A stretch of DNA of 42,286 nt from an uncultured Devosia sp. (GCF_946479885.1 NZ_CAMLHM010000034.1:1-42286), one strand, 5' to 3'; positions 1 through 8,892 are shown, numbered from the stretch's first letter. Numbers and translations: made by a program. Notes: a model not told the origin generated them from the sequence alone.

Positions 1-2
1 AT

Positions 3-62
3 TTCCGCAAGGCCTATGGCATGACGCCCAGCCAGATGCGCAAGGATACGATCGAAGGCTAG
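3..62 (+). CDS. AraC-family regulator, C-terminal end only
   Basis: The last 19 codons of a gene that enters from the left edge. The translation ends in a stretch of the type Phe-Arg-Lys-Ala-Tyr-Gly-Met-Thr-Pro-Ser-Gln, which is the usual end of the second helix-turn-helix of AraC/XylS regulators. Its TAG stop lies in a CTAG shared with the stop of the convergent gene that follows. Only the tail is visible, so its target cannot be judged. Confidence 0.6.
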   Translation, partial: FRKAYGMTPSQMRKDTIEG

Positions 63-871
63 GCGGGCGGTCGCATCCGGTATTGCAGCGGCGACAAGCC
101 GACAAAGCGCCGGAAACGCTGGGAGAAGTAGAACGGACTTTCGAAGCCGCAGTGAGCCGAGATCTGCTTGATAGGAAAGCTGGTGCGGCGCAGCAGGTCG
201 GTGGCCCGTTGCATGCGCCGGGCCTCGATATGCCCTTGGATCGTCTGCCCGGTTTCGGCGCGGAACAGATGTGCCAGTCGTGACGGAGAAAGGCCCACGA
301 CCTGGGCAATGTCGTCGATCAGCAGCTTTTCGGTCAGGTTGCGGTCGATATGCTCCAGCGCGCGCAGGATGCGGGCGTCGCCCCGTGTCGTGTCCTGTTC
401 ATTGTAGGCGTCGCAACCGAGCAGCAGGGCTTCCAGTGCATTCATCGCGAGTGCATCGCGCCGCCGGTGATCGCCGTTGAGCAGGTGATGCACGGCCAGG
501 AACTGTTGGCCGAGCGGTCCGCCATCCTCGATATGCAGTTTGAGCAGGCCATCGGCGACACTGGGCCAGGCGAGCCATTCCAGCCAGTCGGGACGCGGCT
601 GGAAGTGCGCCCAGACCAGTTCCCACCGCTCCAACGATGGCTCGACGCCATAGTCGTGCGGCGTGCCCGGTCGGATCAGCACCCAGTCCCCCGGCTCGGC
701 CAGCAGCTCGCCACCTGGGTAGCCGAAGCGGCCGCGGCCGCCCACGGTCTGGATCAATAGCCAGTCTCCCACGCCGTTGCGACGGATGGCACGATAGCCC
801 GATGTCTCCCGGAAATGTCCGGTGAGAAGCCTGAGAACGGCCTGATGTGGGGTGTCGAGCGTTTCGATCAT
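59..871 (-). CDS. AraC-family transcriptional regulator
   Basis: A 270-residue cytoplasmic transcription factor. Residues about 20-110 look like the cupin-type sugar-sensing domain of AraC proteins (a PGDWVLIRPGTPH segment is typical). Residues about 167-270 hold the two helix-turn-helix motifs, ending in the signature GLSPLQYR. It is divergent from the PhyH-like oxygenase gene at 959, with 87 bp between the two start codons, so it probably controls that gene and itself. The effector is unknown; related regulators usually respond to sugars or sugar acids. The family call is secure and the target is inference from layout. Confidence 0.88.
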   Translation of the reverse strand: MIETLDTPHQAVLRLLTGHFRETSGYRAIRRNGVGDWLLIQTVGGRGRFGYPGGELLAEPGDWVLIRPGTPHDYGVEPSLERWELVWAHFQPRPDWLEWLAWPSVADGLLKLHIEDGGPLGQQFLAVHHLLNGDHRRRDALAMNALEALLLGCDAYNEQDTTRGDARILRALEHIDRNLTEKLLIDDIAQVVGLSPSRLAHLFRAETGQTIQGHIEARRMQRATDLLRRTSFPIKQISAHCGFESPFYFSQRFRRFVGLSPLQYRMRPPA

Positions 872-958
872 AGCAGGATATTACATGTCATTGGCAATAT
901 GCTCCATGGCCGAGGTGCCGCGATGCACATAGTGTTTTGCGCATCAGAGGGGTCCCAC

Positions 959-1783
959 ATGACACAGCAACACCTGGACGACGGCCAACTTGCCCAGTTT
1001 CACCGCGATGGTTTCCTGGCTATTCGCGGGCTGATAGACGCCGACGAGATTGCCGAGATCCGAGAGAGTTTCATGGATCAGGCGGCTGGTGGCCCCGTCC
1101 CGGGGCTGTCTGACCTGCCGCGCGGTGCGACCTCGGCCAATGATCCGCTCAGCCGCTATCCCCGCATGATGCATCCGCACAAGCATGGCGATAAGGCGGT
1201 GGGCCAGCTGGCGATGCGCTACATGCTCGATCCGCGGCTGCAGCCGATCCTGGCCGACCTGTTTGGCGAGACGCCCTTTGCCGTGCAATCGATGTTCTAT
1301 TTCAAGCCGCCCGGGGCGCGCGGGCAGGATCTGCATCAGGACAATTTCTACCTGCGGGTAAAGCCGGGCACCTGCATGGCCGCCTGGATCGCCGTCGACG
1401 ATGCCGATGCCGGCAATGGCGGCATGATGTGCGTGCCGCAAACCGCGATGCTCGACATTGCCTGTCCGGAGCCGTCCGATCCTGCACTATTCTTCACGAC
1501 CGAACACGTCGAGCCGCCACCGGGCCTCGAACCGCAGATGATGGAGCTCAAGGCCGGCGACGTGCTGTTCTTCAACGGCAGCGTCATCCATGGGTCGACG
1601 CCCAATACCAGCGCCGACCGTTTCCGCCGCTCGCTGATCTTCCACTACGTGCCTGAAAGCACGGTGGAAATGAGCCACTTCTACGAGGCGCTGAGCTTTG
1701 ACGGCGCGCGGCGGGATATTGCGGTCAACATGGATGGCGGGCCATGTGGGACCATGCAGGCGATGCCGGCAGGGCCGCATTAG
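959..1783 (+). CDS. Phytanoyl-CoA dioxygenase (PhyH) family protein
   Basis: A 274-residue Fe(II)/2-oxoglutarate-dependent oxygenase of the PhyH superfamily. The iron-binding triad is visible: His-Gln-Asp at about residues 126-128 and a distal His at about 210 in GSVIHGSTPN, followed by the 2-oxoglutarate-binding Arg in the DRFRRS segment. I start at the ATG at 959, because the reading frame upstream has no family-like sequence and overlaps the promoter of the divergent AraC gene. The substrate is unknown. PhyH-like enzymes in such bacteria hydroxylate varied small molecules, so 'phytanoyl-CoA' should not be read literally. Probably regulated by the divergent AraC protein. Confidence 0.85.
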   Translation: MTQQHLDDGQLAQFHRDGFLAIRGLIDADEIAEIRESFMDQAAGGPVPGLSDLPRGATSANDPLSRYPRMMHPHKHGDKAVGQLAMRYMLDPRLQPILADLFGETPFAVQSMFYFKPPGARGQDLHQDNFYLRVKPGTCMAAWIAVDDADAGNGGMMCVPQTAMLDIACPEPSDPALFFTTEHVEPPPGLEPQMMELKAGDVLFFNGSVIHGSTPNTSADRFRRSLIFHYVPESTVEMSHFYEALSFDGARRDIAVNMDGGPCGTMQAMPAGPH

Positions 1784-1796
1784 GTCGGTCGAACGC

Positions 1797-2783
1797 CTAG
1801 CGCTGCGCGAATTCGCCAAGAGCGGACAGGACACGCTCGTGAATCGAGGGTGTGGGTGCTGGCGGCTCGAAGGCGCGCCCGGTGATCCGCTGATAGGCTT
1901 CCACATATGTCAGCGCGGTCTTCCAGATCAGTTCCGCCGGGATCTCAGGGATGGGATCGGCATAAGGGTTGCATCGCGCGGCGACCCACTCGCGGATGAC
2001 GTCCTTGTCGAAGCTGTCCGGACGCTTGCCGGCAGCCAGGCGCTCCGGGTAGGTGTCCGACCGCCAGTAGCGGCTGGAATCGGGGGTATGGATTTCGTCA
2101 GCGAGACGCAGGGCGCCATTGGTATCGAGCCCGAACTCATACTTGGTGTCGGCCAGGATCAGGCCCCGCTCGGCGGCGAGTGCCTGGCCGCGGGCGAACA
2201 GGGCAAGGGCGGTTTCGCTCACCTGCTGCCAGAGAGTTTCACTCAGCAGCCCACGCGAGATGATCTCGTCCGCGGTCAGCGGTTCGTCATGCGCGCCGTC
2301 GGCGGCCTTGCTTGTGGGTGTGATGATCGGGGTGGCAAGCGCCTGGTTGTCGGCGAGGCCATCGGGCAATAGCTGCCCGTACATCTGCCGACGGCCGGTC
2401 CGATACATGGTGAGGATCGAAGTGCTGGTCGTGCCGGCGAGGTAGCCGCGCACGACGATTTCGACCGGCAGGATGTCGAGGCGCTCGCCGACCACGATGT
2501 TGGGATCGGGATAGTCCAGCACATGGTTGGGGCAGAGGTCCGCGGTCTGCTCGAAGGCCCAGCGCGCAATACCGTTCAGCACCTGACCCTTGAAGGGAAT
2601 GCAGCACAATACCCGGTCGAAGGCGGACAGGCGGTCCGAGGTCACCAGGATACGCCGCCCATCCGGCAGGTCGTAATTGTCCCTCACCTTGCCGCGATAG
2701 AGGCCAGGCAGGCGCGGGTCGATCGCGTCCCGCAGCACCTGATGGGCGCTGGCCGCCAGCCCGGCTTCGTCGATCGTGGACAT
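1797..2783 (-). CDS. purC: Phosphoribosylaminoimidazole-succinocarboxamide synthase (SAICAR synthase), long form
   Basis: This enzyme joins aspartate to CAIR using ATP to give SAICAR in purine synthesis. The 328-residue protein carries SAICAR synthetase landmarks: [13 protein letters not shown] near residue 30, the [13 protein letters not shown] segment near 48-60, and the LADTKYEFG and [12 protein letters not shown] segments of the second half. It is longer than the roughly 240-255-residue bacterial form and resembles the about 300-residue yeast Ade1-like form. A GGGGGAG ribosome site lies 8 nt before the ATG. It is not next to purS, purQ or purL here, so a second short purC may exist elsewhere in the genome. 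Confidence 0.93.
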   Translation of the reverse strand: MSTIDEAGLAASAHQVLRDAIDPRLPGLYRGKVRDNYDLPDGRRILVTSDRLSAFDRVLCCIPFKGQVLNGIARWAFEQTADLCPNHVLDYPDPNIVVGERLDILPVEIVVRGYLAGTTSTSILTMYRTGRRQMYGQLLPDGLADNQALATPIITPTSKAADGAHDEPLTADEIISRGLLSETLWQQVSETALALFARGQALAAERGLILADTKYEFGLDTNGALRLADEIHTPDSSRYWRSDTYPERLAAGKRPDSFDKDVIREWVAARCNPYADPIPEIPAELIWKTALTYVEAYQRITGRAFEPPAPTPSIHERVLSALGEFAQR

Positions 2784-2837
2784 GGTGGTCTCCCCCTGGC
2801 AGGTCTATGGGCGCGTAGGTGGCTCGCCTGGGCCCTG

Positions 2838-2892
2838 CGAGCATAACTCTTCGGGCCTTCTCGCCTGAAATCGCTCCACTGGAGCGATTTTC
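2838..2892 (+). repeat. Palindromic intergenic repeat, copy 1
   Basis: About 55 nt, almost identical to the reverse complement of 8985-9040. The core is a palindrome with arms AAATCGCTCC and GGAGCGATTT around the loop ACT, preceded by the conserved segment GGCCTTCTCGCCT. It sits between purC (transcribed leftward) and the end of ychF. The hairpin is followed by TTTT on the plus strand, so it could double as a terminator, but its occurrence twice with conserved flanks marks it as a dispersed element. Confidence 0.75.
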
Positions 2893-2906
2893 CCTGCGGG
2901 ACGGCT

Positions 2907-4004
2907 CTAAGTATTGAACTTGAACAGCATCACGTCGCCATCCTTGACGACATATTCCTTGCCTTCGTCACGGGCCTTGCCGGCTTCCTTGGCGGGGACT
3001 TCACCGCCCAGGGTGACGAAATCATCGTAGCCGATGGTCTGGGCGCGGATGAAGCCACGTTCGAAATCGGAGTGGATGACGCCAGCCGCCGCCGGGGCCT
3101 TGTCGCCCTTGTGGATGGTCCAGGCGCGGGTTTCCTTGGGGCCGACGGTGAAATAGGTCTGCAGGCCCAGCAGGTCATAGGCCTCGCGGATCAGGCGGTT
3201 GAGGCCCGGCTCGTGCAGGCCGAGCGATTCCAGGTATTCGGACTGTTCGGCGTCGGGCAACTGGGCCAGCTGGCTTTCGATTTCGGCCGAGATGATGACA
3301 ACGCCGGCGCCATTGGCATGGGCGTAGTCGGCGACGGCCTTGCTCATGGCATTGCCGTTTTCGGCCGAGGCCTCGTCGACATTGCAGACATAGAGCACGG
3401 GCTTGGAGGTCAGGAGCTGCAGCTCCTGGAACGCCTTTTCCTCTTCGGCGGACCGGGTGACAAAGCGGGCGGACTTGCCTTCGCGCAGCAGCACCAGCGC
3501 GCGATCGATCAGCTCGAGCGTCAGCTTGGCGTCCTTGTCGTTGCCCTTGGCCTTCTTTTCGACGCCGGTACGGCGCTTCTCGAGGCTTTCGAGATCGGCC
3601 AGCATCAACTCGGTCTCGACCACTTCGGCGTCGGCCAGCGGATCGACCTTGTTGGCGACGTGGATGATGTTGCCGTCTTCAAAGCAGCGCAGCACATAGG
3701 CAATGGCGTCGCATTCGCGGATATTGGCCAGGAACTGGTTGCCCAGGCCTTCGCCCTTGGATGCACCCTTCACCAGGCCCGCAATATCCACGAAGCTCAT
3801 GCGCGCCGGCAGCACGTTGATCGATTTGCCGATGGTGGCCAGCTTTTGTAGGCGTGCGTCCGGCACCGGCACGTCGCCCACATTGGGCTCGATGGTGCAG
3901 AACGGGAAATTGGCCGCGGCCGCCGCGGCGGTGCGGGTCAGCGCGTTGAAGAGGGTCGACTTGCCGACATTGGGCAAGCCGACAATGCCCATCTTGAAAC
4001 CCAT
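2907..4004 (-). CDS. ychF: Redox-regulated ATPase YchF (Obg-family)
   Basis: A 365-residue conserved P-loop NTPase of the Obg/YchF family that binds ribosomes and, unlike its GTPase relatives, prefers ATP. The protein begins MGFKMGIVGLPNVGKST, with the Walker A motif at about residues 8-16. A DIAGLVKGAS switch II segment follows near residue 66. The NKxD position is replaced by an NVDE-type motif, as expected for ATP use. A C-terminal TGS domain ends the protein (AWTIHKGDKAP to KDGDVMLFKFNT). I place the start at the ATG at 4004, since GGAG lies just upstream and family members start this way. Stand-alone gene. Confidence 0.95.
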   Translation of the reverse strand: MGFKMGIVGLPNVGKSTLFNALTRTAAAAAANFPFCTIEPNVGDVPVPDARLQKLATIGKSINVLPARMSFVDIAGLVKGASKGEGLGNQFLANIRECDAIAYVLRCFEDGNIIHVANKVDPLADAEVVETELMLADLESLEKRRTGVEKKAKGNDKDAKLTLELIDRALVLLREGKSARFVTRSAEEEKAFQELQLLTSKPVLYVCNVDEASAENGNAMSKAVADYAHANGAGVVIISAEIESQLAQLPDAEQSEYLESLGLHEPGLNRLIREAYDLLGLQTYFTVGPKETRAWTIHKGDKAPAAAGVIHSDFERGFIRAQTIGYDDFVTLGGEVPAKEAGKARDEGKEYVVKDGDVMLFKFNT

Positions 4005-4148
4005 GGGGAAGCTCCGGAAACTGTTGGCCTCCACTTGGTTCGGATTGGCCACATTGTCAATGCGAGCGGAGCGCCGCCGGGCAGCCATGCGCGTTCATTG
4101 GCGGTTCAGTTGCGCAAATGCATTTGGCGCCAACCTCGGGAGCCCAAC

Positions 4149-4739
4149 ATGCGTCAACCGCTTCTGCTTGCGACCTTCGTCTTGCCGATCTTGACTGCGC
4201 CGGCCCTTGCCGATTGCGGCGAGGAAATCCGCGCCGCGATGGTTCGGGCGGTCACCTCCGGGCCCTATCACATAGAGGCGGTCATCACGATGCAGGACGC
4301 CGTTTCGGAGAGCGTCGTGGACATCGTGCCCGGCGAAGCAATGCGCGCATCCGGCACCAGCGGCGGTCTGCGCCACGAAACGATAGTCATTGGCGAGCAG
4401 GCCTGGATGAATACGGATGGCTCTTGGCAGGAAATGCCGACCGAGATGGCGGCGAGTGCGGTGGCCGCGCTCAAATCCGCCACCGGCGATCCCGACGGGC
4501 TGGGTGATATCAGCGACGAAACCTGCCTGGGCGCCAGTGTCGCGGATGGTCGCGAGGTGCTGACCTACAGCTACGAGATCACCAGCAACGGAATCATCAG
4601 CCACAGCGATGTTCTGGTGGATTCGGGCACTGGCCTGCCTATTCGCACCGAGACGCAGACCAACATATCGGGATCGAACGGCACGATCGTCAGCACATAC
4701 ACCTATGATGCAGCAATCACCGTCGAGCCGCCGATCTGA
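4149..4739 (+). CDS. Secreted protein of unknown function, possibly LolA/LppX-like fold
   Basis: A 196-residue protein with a Sec signal peptide (MRQPLLLATFVLPIL..., likely cleavage after Ala-Leu-Ala near residue 22), so periplasmic. A GGGAG ribosome site precedes the ATG. The mature part alternates hydrophobic and polar residues in strands (PYHIEAVITM, VDIVPGEAMR, AWMNTDGSWQEMP, TGLPIRTETQT). This recalls lipid-binding half-barrels of the LolA/LppX type. Two Cys (mature N-terminus and the ETCLGA segment) could form a disulfide. The fold is inference; no catalytic motif is visible. It is divergent from ychF and convergent with the reductase gene that ends at 4746. Confidence 0.75.
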   Translation: MRQPLLLATFVLPILTAPALADCGEEIRAAMVRAVTSGPYHIEAVITMQDAVSESVVDIVPGEAMRASGTSGGLRHETIVIGEQAWMNTDGSWQEMPTEMAASAVAALKSATGDPDGLGDISDETCLGASVADGREVLTYSYEITSNGIISHSDVLVDSGTGLPIRTETQTNISGSNGTIVSTYTYDAAITVEPPI

Positions 4740-4745
4740 GGAGGC

Positions 4746-5261
4746 TCAGCTCTTCGTATAGACCAGCTTGGTCACGCCATTGGAGTAGTTGGTGCTGCCG
4801 GCCAGCGCGAAGCCGGGGAGGTGGTCGCGGTCGATGTGCTCGGTGCCGTGGCCCAGCGTCACCGGCATCACGAACAGCTCGAGCCGGTCGACCACACCTG
4901 CCGCAACCAGCCGCATGGCGAGCGCGGTGTCACCCTGGACCCATACCGTGCCCTCGCCCTTGGCCCGCGCCGCGGCGACGATGGCTGCCGGATCGTCCGC
5001 CACTGCGGTGACGGGTGCGCCGATATCGGTCAATGGCGTCTCCGAAGGCACCAGGCCCGGGATGGCGCCATAGGGCCATTTGCCGCCGGCGGCGATCTTG
5101 TCATAGGTGCCGCGGGCGATGATGACCGCCGTGACCTTCGCAATGAAATCGTGGAAGCCAAGCTCGGGGATGAAATAGGGACCCTGCCAGGCGGCCGAGC
5201 CATCGGCATCGGTAACGAAACCATCCTGGCTCAGCGCCTGGAAGAACACGACCTCGGCCAT
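4746..5261 (-). CDS. Dihydrofolate reductase / RibD C-terminal-like family protein
   Basis: 171 residues of the RibD-C/DHFR-like superfamily, NADPH-dependent reductases. It opens with a beta strand and the ALSQDGFVTD motif, where true DHFR-family proteins have xSLDGxIA. It has the ARGTYDKI segment (the usual GRxTYE) and a WVQGDTALAMRLVAAGVVDRLEL block (the usual GG...L...GLVDEL). The GG is partly replaced, so activity on a pterin or flavin precursor is uncertain. The start codon lies 1 bp after the pth stop and its GGGAGAG ribosome site is inside pth, so it is the last gene of the rplY-pth operon. Confidence 0.8.
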   Translation of the reverse strand: MAEVVFFQALSQDGFVTDADGSAAWQGPYFIPELGFHDFIAKVTAVIIARGTYDKIAAGGKWPYGAIPGLVPSETPLTDIGAPVTAVADDPAAIVAAARAKGEGTVWVQGDTALAMRLVAAGVVDRLELFVMPVTLGHGTEHIDRDHLPGFALAGSTNYSNGVTKLVYTKS

Positions 5262-5262
5262 C

Positions 5263-5961
5263 TCACTCTCCCTTGAGTTTCCTTAGCATCTCGGCCATCG
5301 GGCCGGTCTTGGGCAGCTCGACCTGCGGCTTGGTTGGGCGGGCCTGCCTGATATGGCTCTGCGCCTTGGGCGCCGGCTTGGCTTCGGGCTCGTCGGCGGG
5401 CTTGAGGGCCAGCGCCAGCTTGTTCATGAAGCCGTTATCGTCGCCCTTGACCAGCATGTCGGCATGCTTGCCGACGGCGTCGAGCAGCGGCTCGACCCAG
5501 TCGCGATCGGCCTTGGCGAAGTCGCCCAGCACGTGGTGGGTCACGAATTCCTTGCCCGGATGGCCGATGCCCAGGCGCACGCGCTTGTAGTCGAGCCCGA
5601 TCTGCGGATCGATGGAGCGCAGGCCATTATGGCCGCCATTGCCCCCGCCGATCTTGACCCGCACCTTGCCGGCGGCGAGGTCGAGTTCGTCATAGAGCAC
5701 GATGACGTCGGATGGCGGCAGCTTATAGAACTGGGCGACCTGCTGCACGCTGTCGCCCGAGCGGTTCATGAAGGTCTGCGGCTTGAGCAGGATGACCTTC
5801 TCGCCGCCTATGGAGCCCTCGGCCAACAGGCCGCCATGCTTGCTGCGGAACTGCGTGATGCCATGGGCGCGGGCGATGGCATCGAGCGCCATGAAGCCGA
5901 TATTGTGGCGGTTGCCCTCATATTGTCCGCCCGGATTGCCCAGGCCCACGAGCAGCTTCAT
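5263..5961 (-). CDS. pth: Peptidyl-tRNA hydrolase
   Basis: Cytosolic enzyme that cleaves peptidyl-tRNA dropped from stalled ribosomes. The 232-residue protein starts MKLLVGLGNPGGQYEGNRHN with the catalytic His at about residue 20 in NRHNIGF. It also shows KPQTFMNRSGDSV near 60-72 and the YDELDL segment with the catalytic Asp. A charged, Pro/Lys-rich tail of about 40 residues extends beyond the usual length near 190, as is common in alphaproteobacteria. It follows rplY, a widespread gene order, with a hairpin between the two. Confidence 0.96.
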   Translation of the reverse strand: MKLLVGLGNPGGQYEGNRHNIGFMALDAIARAHGITQFRSKHGGLLAEGSIGGEKVILLKPQTFMNRSGDSVQQVAQFYKLPPSDVIVLYDELDLAAGKVRVKIGGGNGGHNGLRSIDPQIGLDYKRVRLGIGHPGKEFVTHHVLGDFAKADRDWVEPLLDAVGKHADMLVKGDDNGFMNKLALALKPADEPEAKPAPKAQSHIRQARPTKPQVELPKTGPMAEMLRKLKGE

Positions 5962-5979
5962 TCACGCACTCCAGAAACG

Positions 5980-6004
5980 AAAGAGGCGACCCGGGGGCCG
6001 CCTC
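5980..6004 (-). terminator. Hairpin between rplY and pth, possible attenuating terminator
   Basis: On the minus strand, GAGGCG (6004-5999) pairs with CGCCTC (5988-5983) around a C/G-rich loop, followed by TTTCG. The T run is short, so it would be a partial terminator letting some transcription pass from rplY to pth. Confidence 0.5.
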
Positions 6005-6034
6005 AAACTCATAGCAGAAATCGAGGCAGGGCGA

Positions 6035-6661
6035 TTACTCGGCCTTGGGCTCGGCAGCTGCTTCGGCTTCGCCTTCATCGCCAGCCGACTTGAGAGCCGA
6101 CGGAGCAACGATGGTGGCGATGGTCACGTCTTCTTCGTGGCTGTGATCGACAGCGCCGGACGGCAGCTTGATCGAAGAGATGTGGACGGTATCGCCGATG
6201 TCCAGACCAGTCAGATCGACGGTCACTTCCTCGGGGATATTGTCGGCGCTCACGGTCAGGTCGAGCGTGTGGTGCACGATGTTCAGCGTACCGCCGCGCT
6301 TGAGGCCCGGGCTTGCTTCTTCGTTGATGAAGTTCACATGCACCTGGACGTTGAGCTTGGTGCCCTTGCCAACGCGGAGGAAGTCCACATGGATCGGGAA
6401 GTCCTTGACCGGATCAAGCTGGTAGTCGCGCGGAATCACGCGGTGCTTGGTGCCGTCCACATCGAGCTCGATGATGTGGGAGAGGAAGCCGCCGGCGTAG
6501 ATGTACTTGTGTGCATCCTTGTAGGCGAGGGCGATGGTGACGGGGGCTTTCTTGTCACCATAGATAACAGCGGGAACGAGTCCCTGACGACGCATTTCGC
6601 GAGCGGCCCCCTTGCCCACTCCCTCACGCGCCTGTGCCTTGAGCACTTTGGTCTCAGCCAT
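6035..6661 (-). CDS. rplY: 50S ribosomal protein L25/general stress protein Ctc
   Basis: A 208-residue 5S-rRNA-binding ribosomal protein of the long CTC type. The N-terminal L25 domain (about residues 5-95, opening with the [22 protein letters not shown] signature in two halves) is followed by the TL5-like beta domain (about 100-185). An Ala/Glu-rich acidic tail ends it. The ATG at 6661 is chosen over an upstream ATG at 6694 because [10 protein letters not shown] is the conserved beginning. First gene of the rplY-pth-reductase operon. An inverted repeat GTATGC/GCATAC lies at 6683-6707 in its leader. Confidence 0.95.
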   Translation of the reverse strand: MAETKVLKAQAREGVGKGAAREMRRQGLVPAVIYGDKKAPVTIALAYKDAHKYIYAGGFLSHIIELDVDGTKHRVIPRDYQLDPVKDFPIHVDFLRVGKGTKLNVQVHVNFINEEASPGLKRGGTLNIVHHTLDLTVSADNIPEEVTVDLTGLDIGDTVHISSIKLPSGAVDHSHEEDVTIATIVAPSALKSAGDEGEAEAAAEPKAE

Positions 6662-6865
6662 GGAAAATATCCACTTGGTTGGTGTATGCGTCACTACAAC
6701 AGCATACGCGCCCGTCCTCCAGGGGTGACGAGCGCTTCATGGCGCGGGCTATAGCTGAAAGGGCGCAGGGGAGCAAGTGAACTTGGCAGGTCGAAGCAAG
6801 CGCCGACACAATCCCGCCAAAAGGCAGTGGTGAGCATCAGCTGGTAACGGGCTTGTGAGGAATGA

Positions 6866-7297
6866 ATGAAGTCAGCTTTTCTGGTGAGTGTCCTGCTGTG
6901 TGCGGCTTTTGCCGCGCCCGCCTTTGCCGCCCCCAAGGTCTCGTTTGGAGACGATAACGGCAACTATACCCATGACGGGGAATGCGACGACCCGCGCTTC
7001 GATGGCCCGGGAATGACGGGTACGCCGCTGCTGAGCGACGACATGCTGCATGACGCCACCGACTGCCAGGCGGCATTCGACGCCGGAAAGCTGACGCTGC
7101 GCGGCGTGGCAGATGACGGCACCGTCGATTTTGGCGACGACAGCGGCAGCTACACCAAGGATGGCGAGTGCGACGACCTGCGCTTCACCGGTCCGGGAAT
7201 GACCACGACCACGCTGATCGAAGACGACATCATGCACGACGCTACCGACTGCCGCACCGCCTATGAAGCGGGCAAGGTCAAGCTGCACCTCAAATAG
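6866..7297 (+). CDS. Secreted protein with two tandem acidic 55-residue repeats
   Basis: 143 residues: a Sec signal peptide (about 1-21, ending Ala-Phe-Ala-Ala), then two copies of one module of about 55 residues. Each reads FGDD-x-G-x-Y-T-x-DGECDD-x-RF-x-GPGM, then LL/LI-x-DD-x-MHDATDC (copy 1 has LHDATDC) and an A-(F/Y)-(D/E)-AGK end. Two Cys per module (GECDD and ATDC) suggest one disulfide each, and the dense Asp/Glu pattern suggests bound metal such as calcium. I recall similar DGECDDPRF modules in other alphaproteobacterial exported proteins, but no assigned function. Expected in the periplasm or outside. GTGAGGA precedes the ATG. Confidence 0.8.
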   Translation: MKSAFLVSVLLCAAFAAPAFAAPKVSFGDDNGNYTHDGECDDPRFDGPGMTGTPLLSDDMLHDATDCQAAFDAGKLTLRGVADDGTVDFGDDSGSYTKDGECDDLRFTGPGMTTTTLIEDDIMHDATDCRTAYEAGKVKLHLK

Positions 7298-7303
7298 CCG
7301 GCA

Positions 7304-8542
7304 TCAGTCGTCCCGCAATTTTGCCCTGCGCCCGATCAGATAGTGGCGCACGGCATCGTCGGTGGCGAGGCCGATGGCGAGGGTGAGCGCATCATGGGCC
7401 TCTGACTTGCGGCCGGCCCTGGCCGCGAGGTTGCCCCGGGCTGCCCAATAAGGCTGGTAGCTTTCCATGCGCCGATCACCGGCTATGGCATCAAGATTTG
7501 CCAAGGCTGCCTCGGCTCCGTCGGTCTCGGCCAGTGCGGCGGCCCGGTTGAGCAGAGCGACGGGCGAGTGGGTCAGGCCCAGCAGCACGTCATAGAGCGC
7601 CACGACGGCGTCCCAGTTGGGTCGTCCCGTCACCCGGCGGGCCACATGCGCCGACTGGATCGCTGCTTCTATCTGGTAGCGTCCGGTTGGCCCCGCTGTT
7701 CGGTTGGCGCTGCGCAGCAGGGCCTCGGCCGCCAGGATCTGCGGTTCGTCCCAGAGGGCCACATCCTGCTCTTCGAGTGGCACATAGGCGCCGTCCGCGT
7801 CGCGCCGGGCCTGCCGCCTGGCCTCGGCATAGAGCATCAGCGCCAGCATGCCCTTGGCCTCGGCCTCGTCGGGCAGCAGGCTCACCACGAGCCGCCCCAG
7901 CCAGATGGCCTCATCGGCCAGCCGCTCGGCGGCGGTATCGCCGATTTCGGTCCAGCCCTTGGCATAGGCGGCATAAATGGCTTCGAGCACGGCATCGAGC
8001 CGTTCGGCCAGGTCCTCGCGTTCGGGAATGGCAAAGGGTATTCCGGCCTCCTTGATGCGCGCCTTGGCGCGCACCAGCCGCTGACCCATGGTGGCCGGCG
8101 GGATGAGGAAGGCGGCGGCGATGTCGATCGCTGACAGACCCAGAATGGTTTGCAGGATCAGCGGTGCCCGCATGCCGGCTTCGATCTCGGGATGGGCGCA
8201 GGCAAACATCAGCGCCAGGCGACGGTCGGGAATCACCTCGGGATTGGCGGCTGCTTCTTCGATTTCCTCACTCATGAGCTGGATATGAACCTCCCCGGCT
8301 GTGCGGGTCTGCCGCCGTCGTATCGCGTCGGTCTGGCGACGGCGAGCGACGGTCAGCAGCCACGCATCGGGATTGTCGGGTACACCGTCCGCCGGCCAGG
8401 ATTTGAGCGCGCTGGCAAAGGCCTCCGCCAGCGCATCCTCGGCGCCTGCCACGTCGCGGGTGCGGGCGGCGAGAAAGGCGACCAGGCGACCATAGCTGTC
8501 ACGGGCAACCCGCTCGGCCGCCTGGTGCGCCACGTCTCCCAT
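7304..8542 (-). CDS. ECF RNA polymerase sigma factor with TPR-like C-terminal extension (ECF42-type)
   Basis: A 412-residue alternative sigma factor. Sigma-2 lies at about residues 10-85 (AGAEDALAEAF and the PDNPDAWLLTVARR motif of region 2.4). Sigma-4 lies at about 105-175 (LTVARR is followed by RRQTDAIRRR, then the IDIAAAFLIPPATMGQRLVRAK helix-turn-helix). The remaining roughly 230 residues are a helical TPR-like extension with the LNRAAALAETDGAEAAL block typical of group ECF42. Such factors lack an anti-sigma and are controlled through the extension. The ATG overlaps the TGA of the upstream DGPF gene by 1 nt, which indicates translational coupling. Known ECF42 factors control adjacent DGPF genes. 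Confidence 0.92.
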   Translation of the reverse strand: MGDVAHQAAERVARDSYGRLVAFLAARTRDVAGAEDALAEAFASALKSWPADGVPDNPDAWLLTVARRRQTDAIRRRQTRTAGEVHIQLMSEEIEEAAANPEVIPDRRLALMFACAHPEIEAGMRAPLILQTILGLSAIDIAAAFLIPPATMGQRLVRAKARIKEAGIPFAIPEREDLAERLDAVLEAIYAAYAKGWTEIGDTAAERLADEAIWLGRLVVSLLPDEAEAKGMLALMLYAEARRQARRDADGAYVPLEEQDVALWDEPQILAAEALLRSANRTAGPTGRYQIEAAIQSAHVARRVTGRPNWDAVVALYDVLLGLTHSPVALLNRAAALAETDGAEAALANLDAIAGDRRMESYQPYWAARGNLAARAGRKSEAHDALTLAIGLATDDAVRHYLIGRRAKLRDD

Positions 8543-8892
8543 CAGCGTGCGTTCTGCTCGACGATGGGGCGGATCTCGATGGCACCGTATTTCGAGCTGG
8601 GGCAGCGGTTGGCCCATTCCACCGCCTGCTCGATATCATCAACGTCGATGAAGAAGTAGCCCGCCAGTTGCTCGCGCGTATCGGCATAGGGGCCGTCGAG
8701 CACATCGGTCTTGCCGGCCCGGCTGCGCACCACGGTGCCGTCCTTGGCGCCGCTCAGGCGCAGGCCGCTCGAAAAGCCGGCGCCGGCCTTCTGCAGGGCC
8801 TCGTTGAAGGCAGCATATTCCGCCCAAAGCTCGCGCTGCGGGGCCTTGGCCATGGCTTCGTCGTCGTGGTGGATGATCATCATGTAGCGCAT
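8542..8892 (-). CDS. DGPF/YCII-related domain protein
   Basis: A 116-residue small cytosolic protein of the YCII/DGPF family (ferredoxin-like fold; biochemical role unknown). The family motif is DGPYADTREQLAGYF at about residues 66-80, followed by the DVDDIEQAVEWANRCP helix and the IEIRPI strand. I start at the ATG at 8892 (MRYMMIIHHDDE), with AGGA just upstream. Its stop overlaps the sigma-factor start, so the two are coupled. An ECF-like promoter sits at 8910-8936. Confidence 0.9.
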   Translation of the reverse strand: MRYMMIIHHDDEAMAKAPQRELWAEYAAFNEALQKAGAGFSSGLRLSGAKDGTVVRSRAGKTDVLDGPYADTREQLAGYFFIDVDDIEQAVEWANRCPSSKYGAIEIRPIVEQNAR

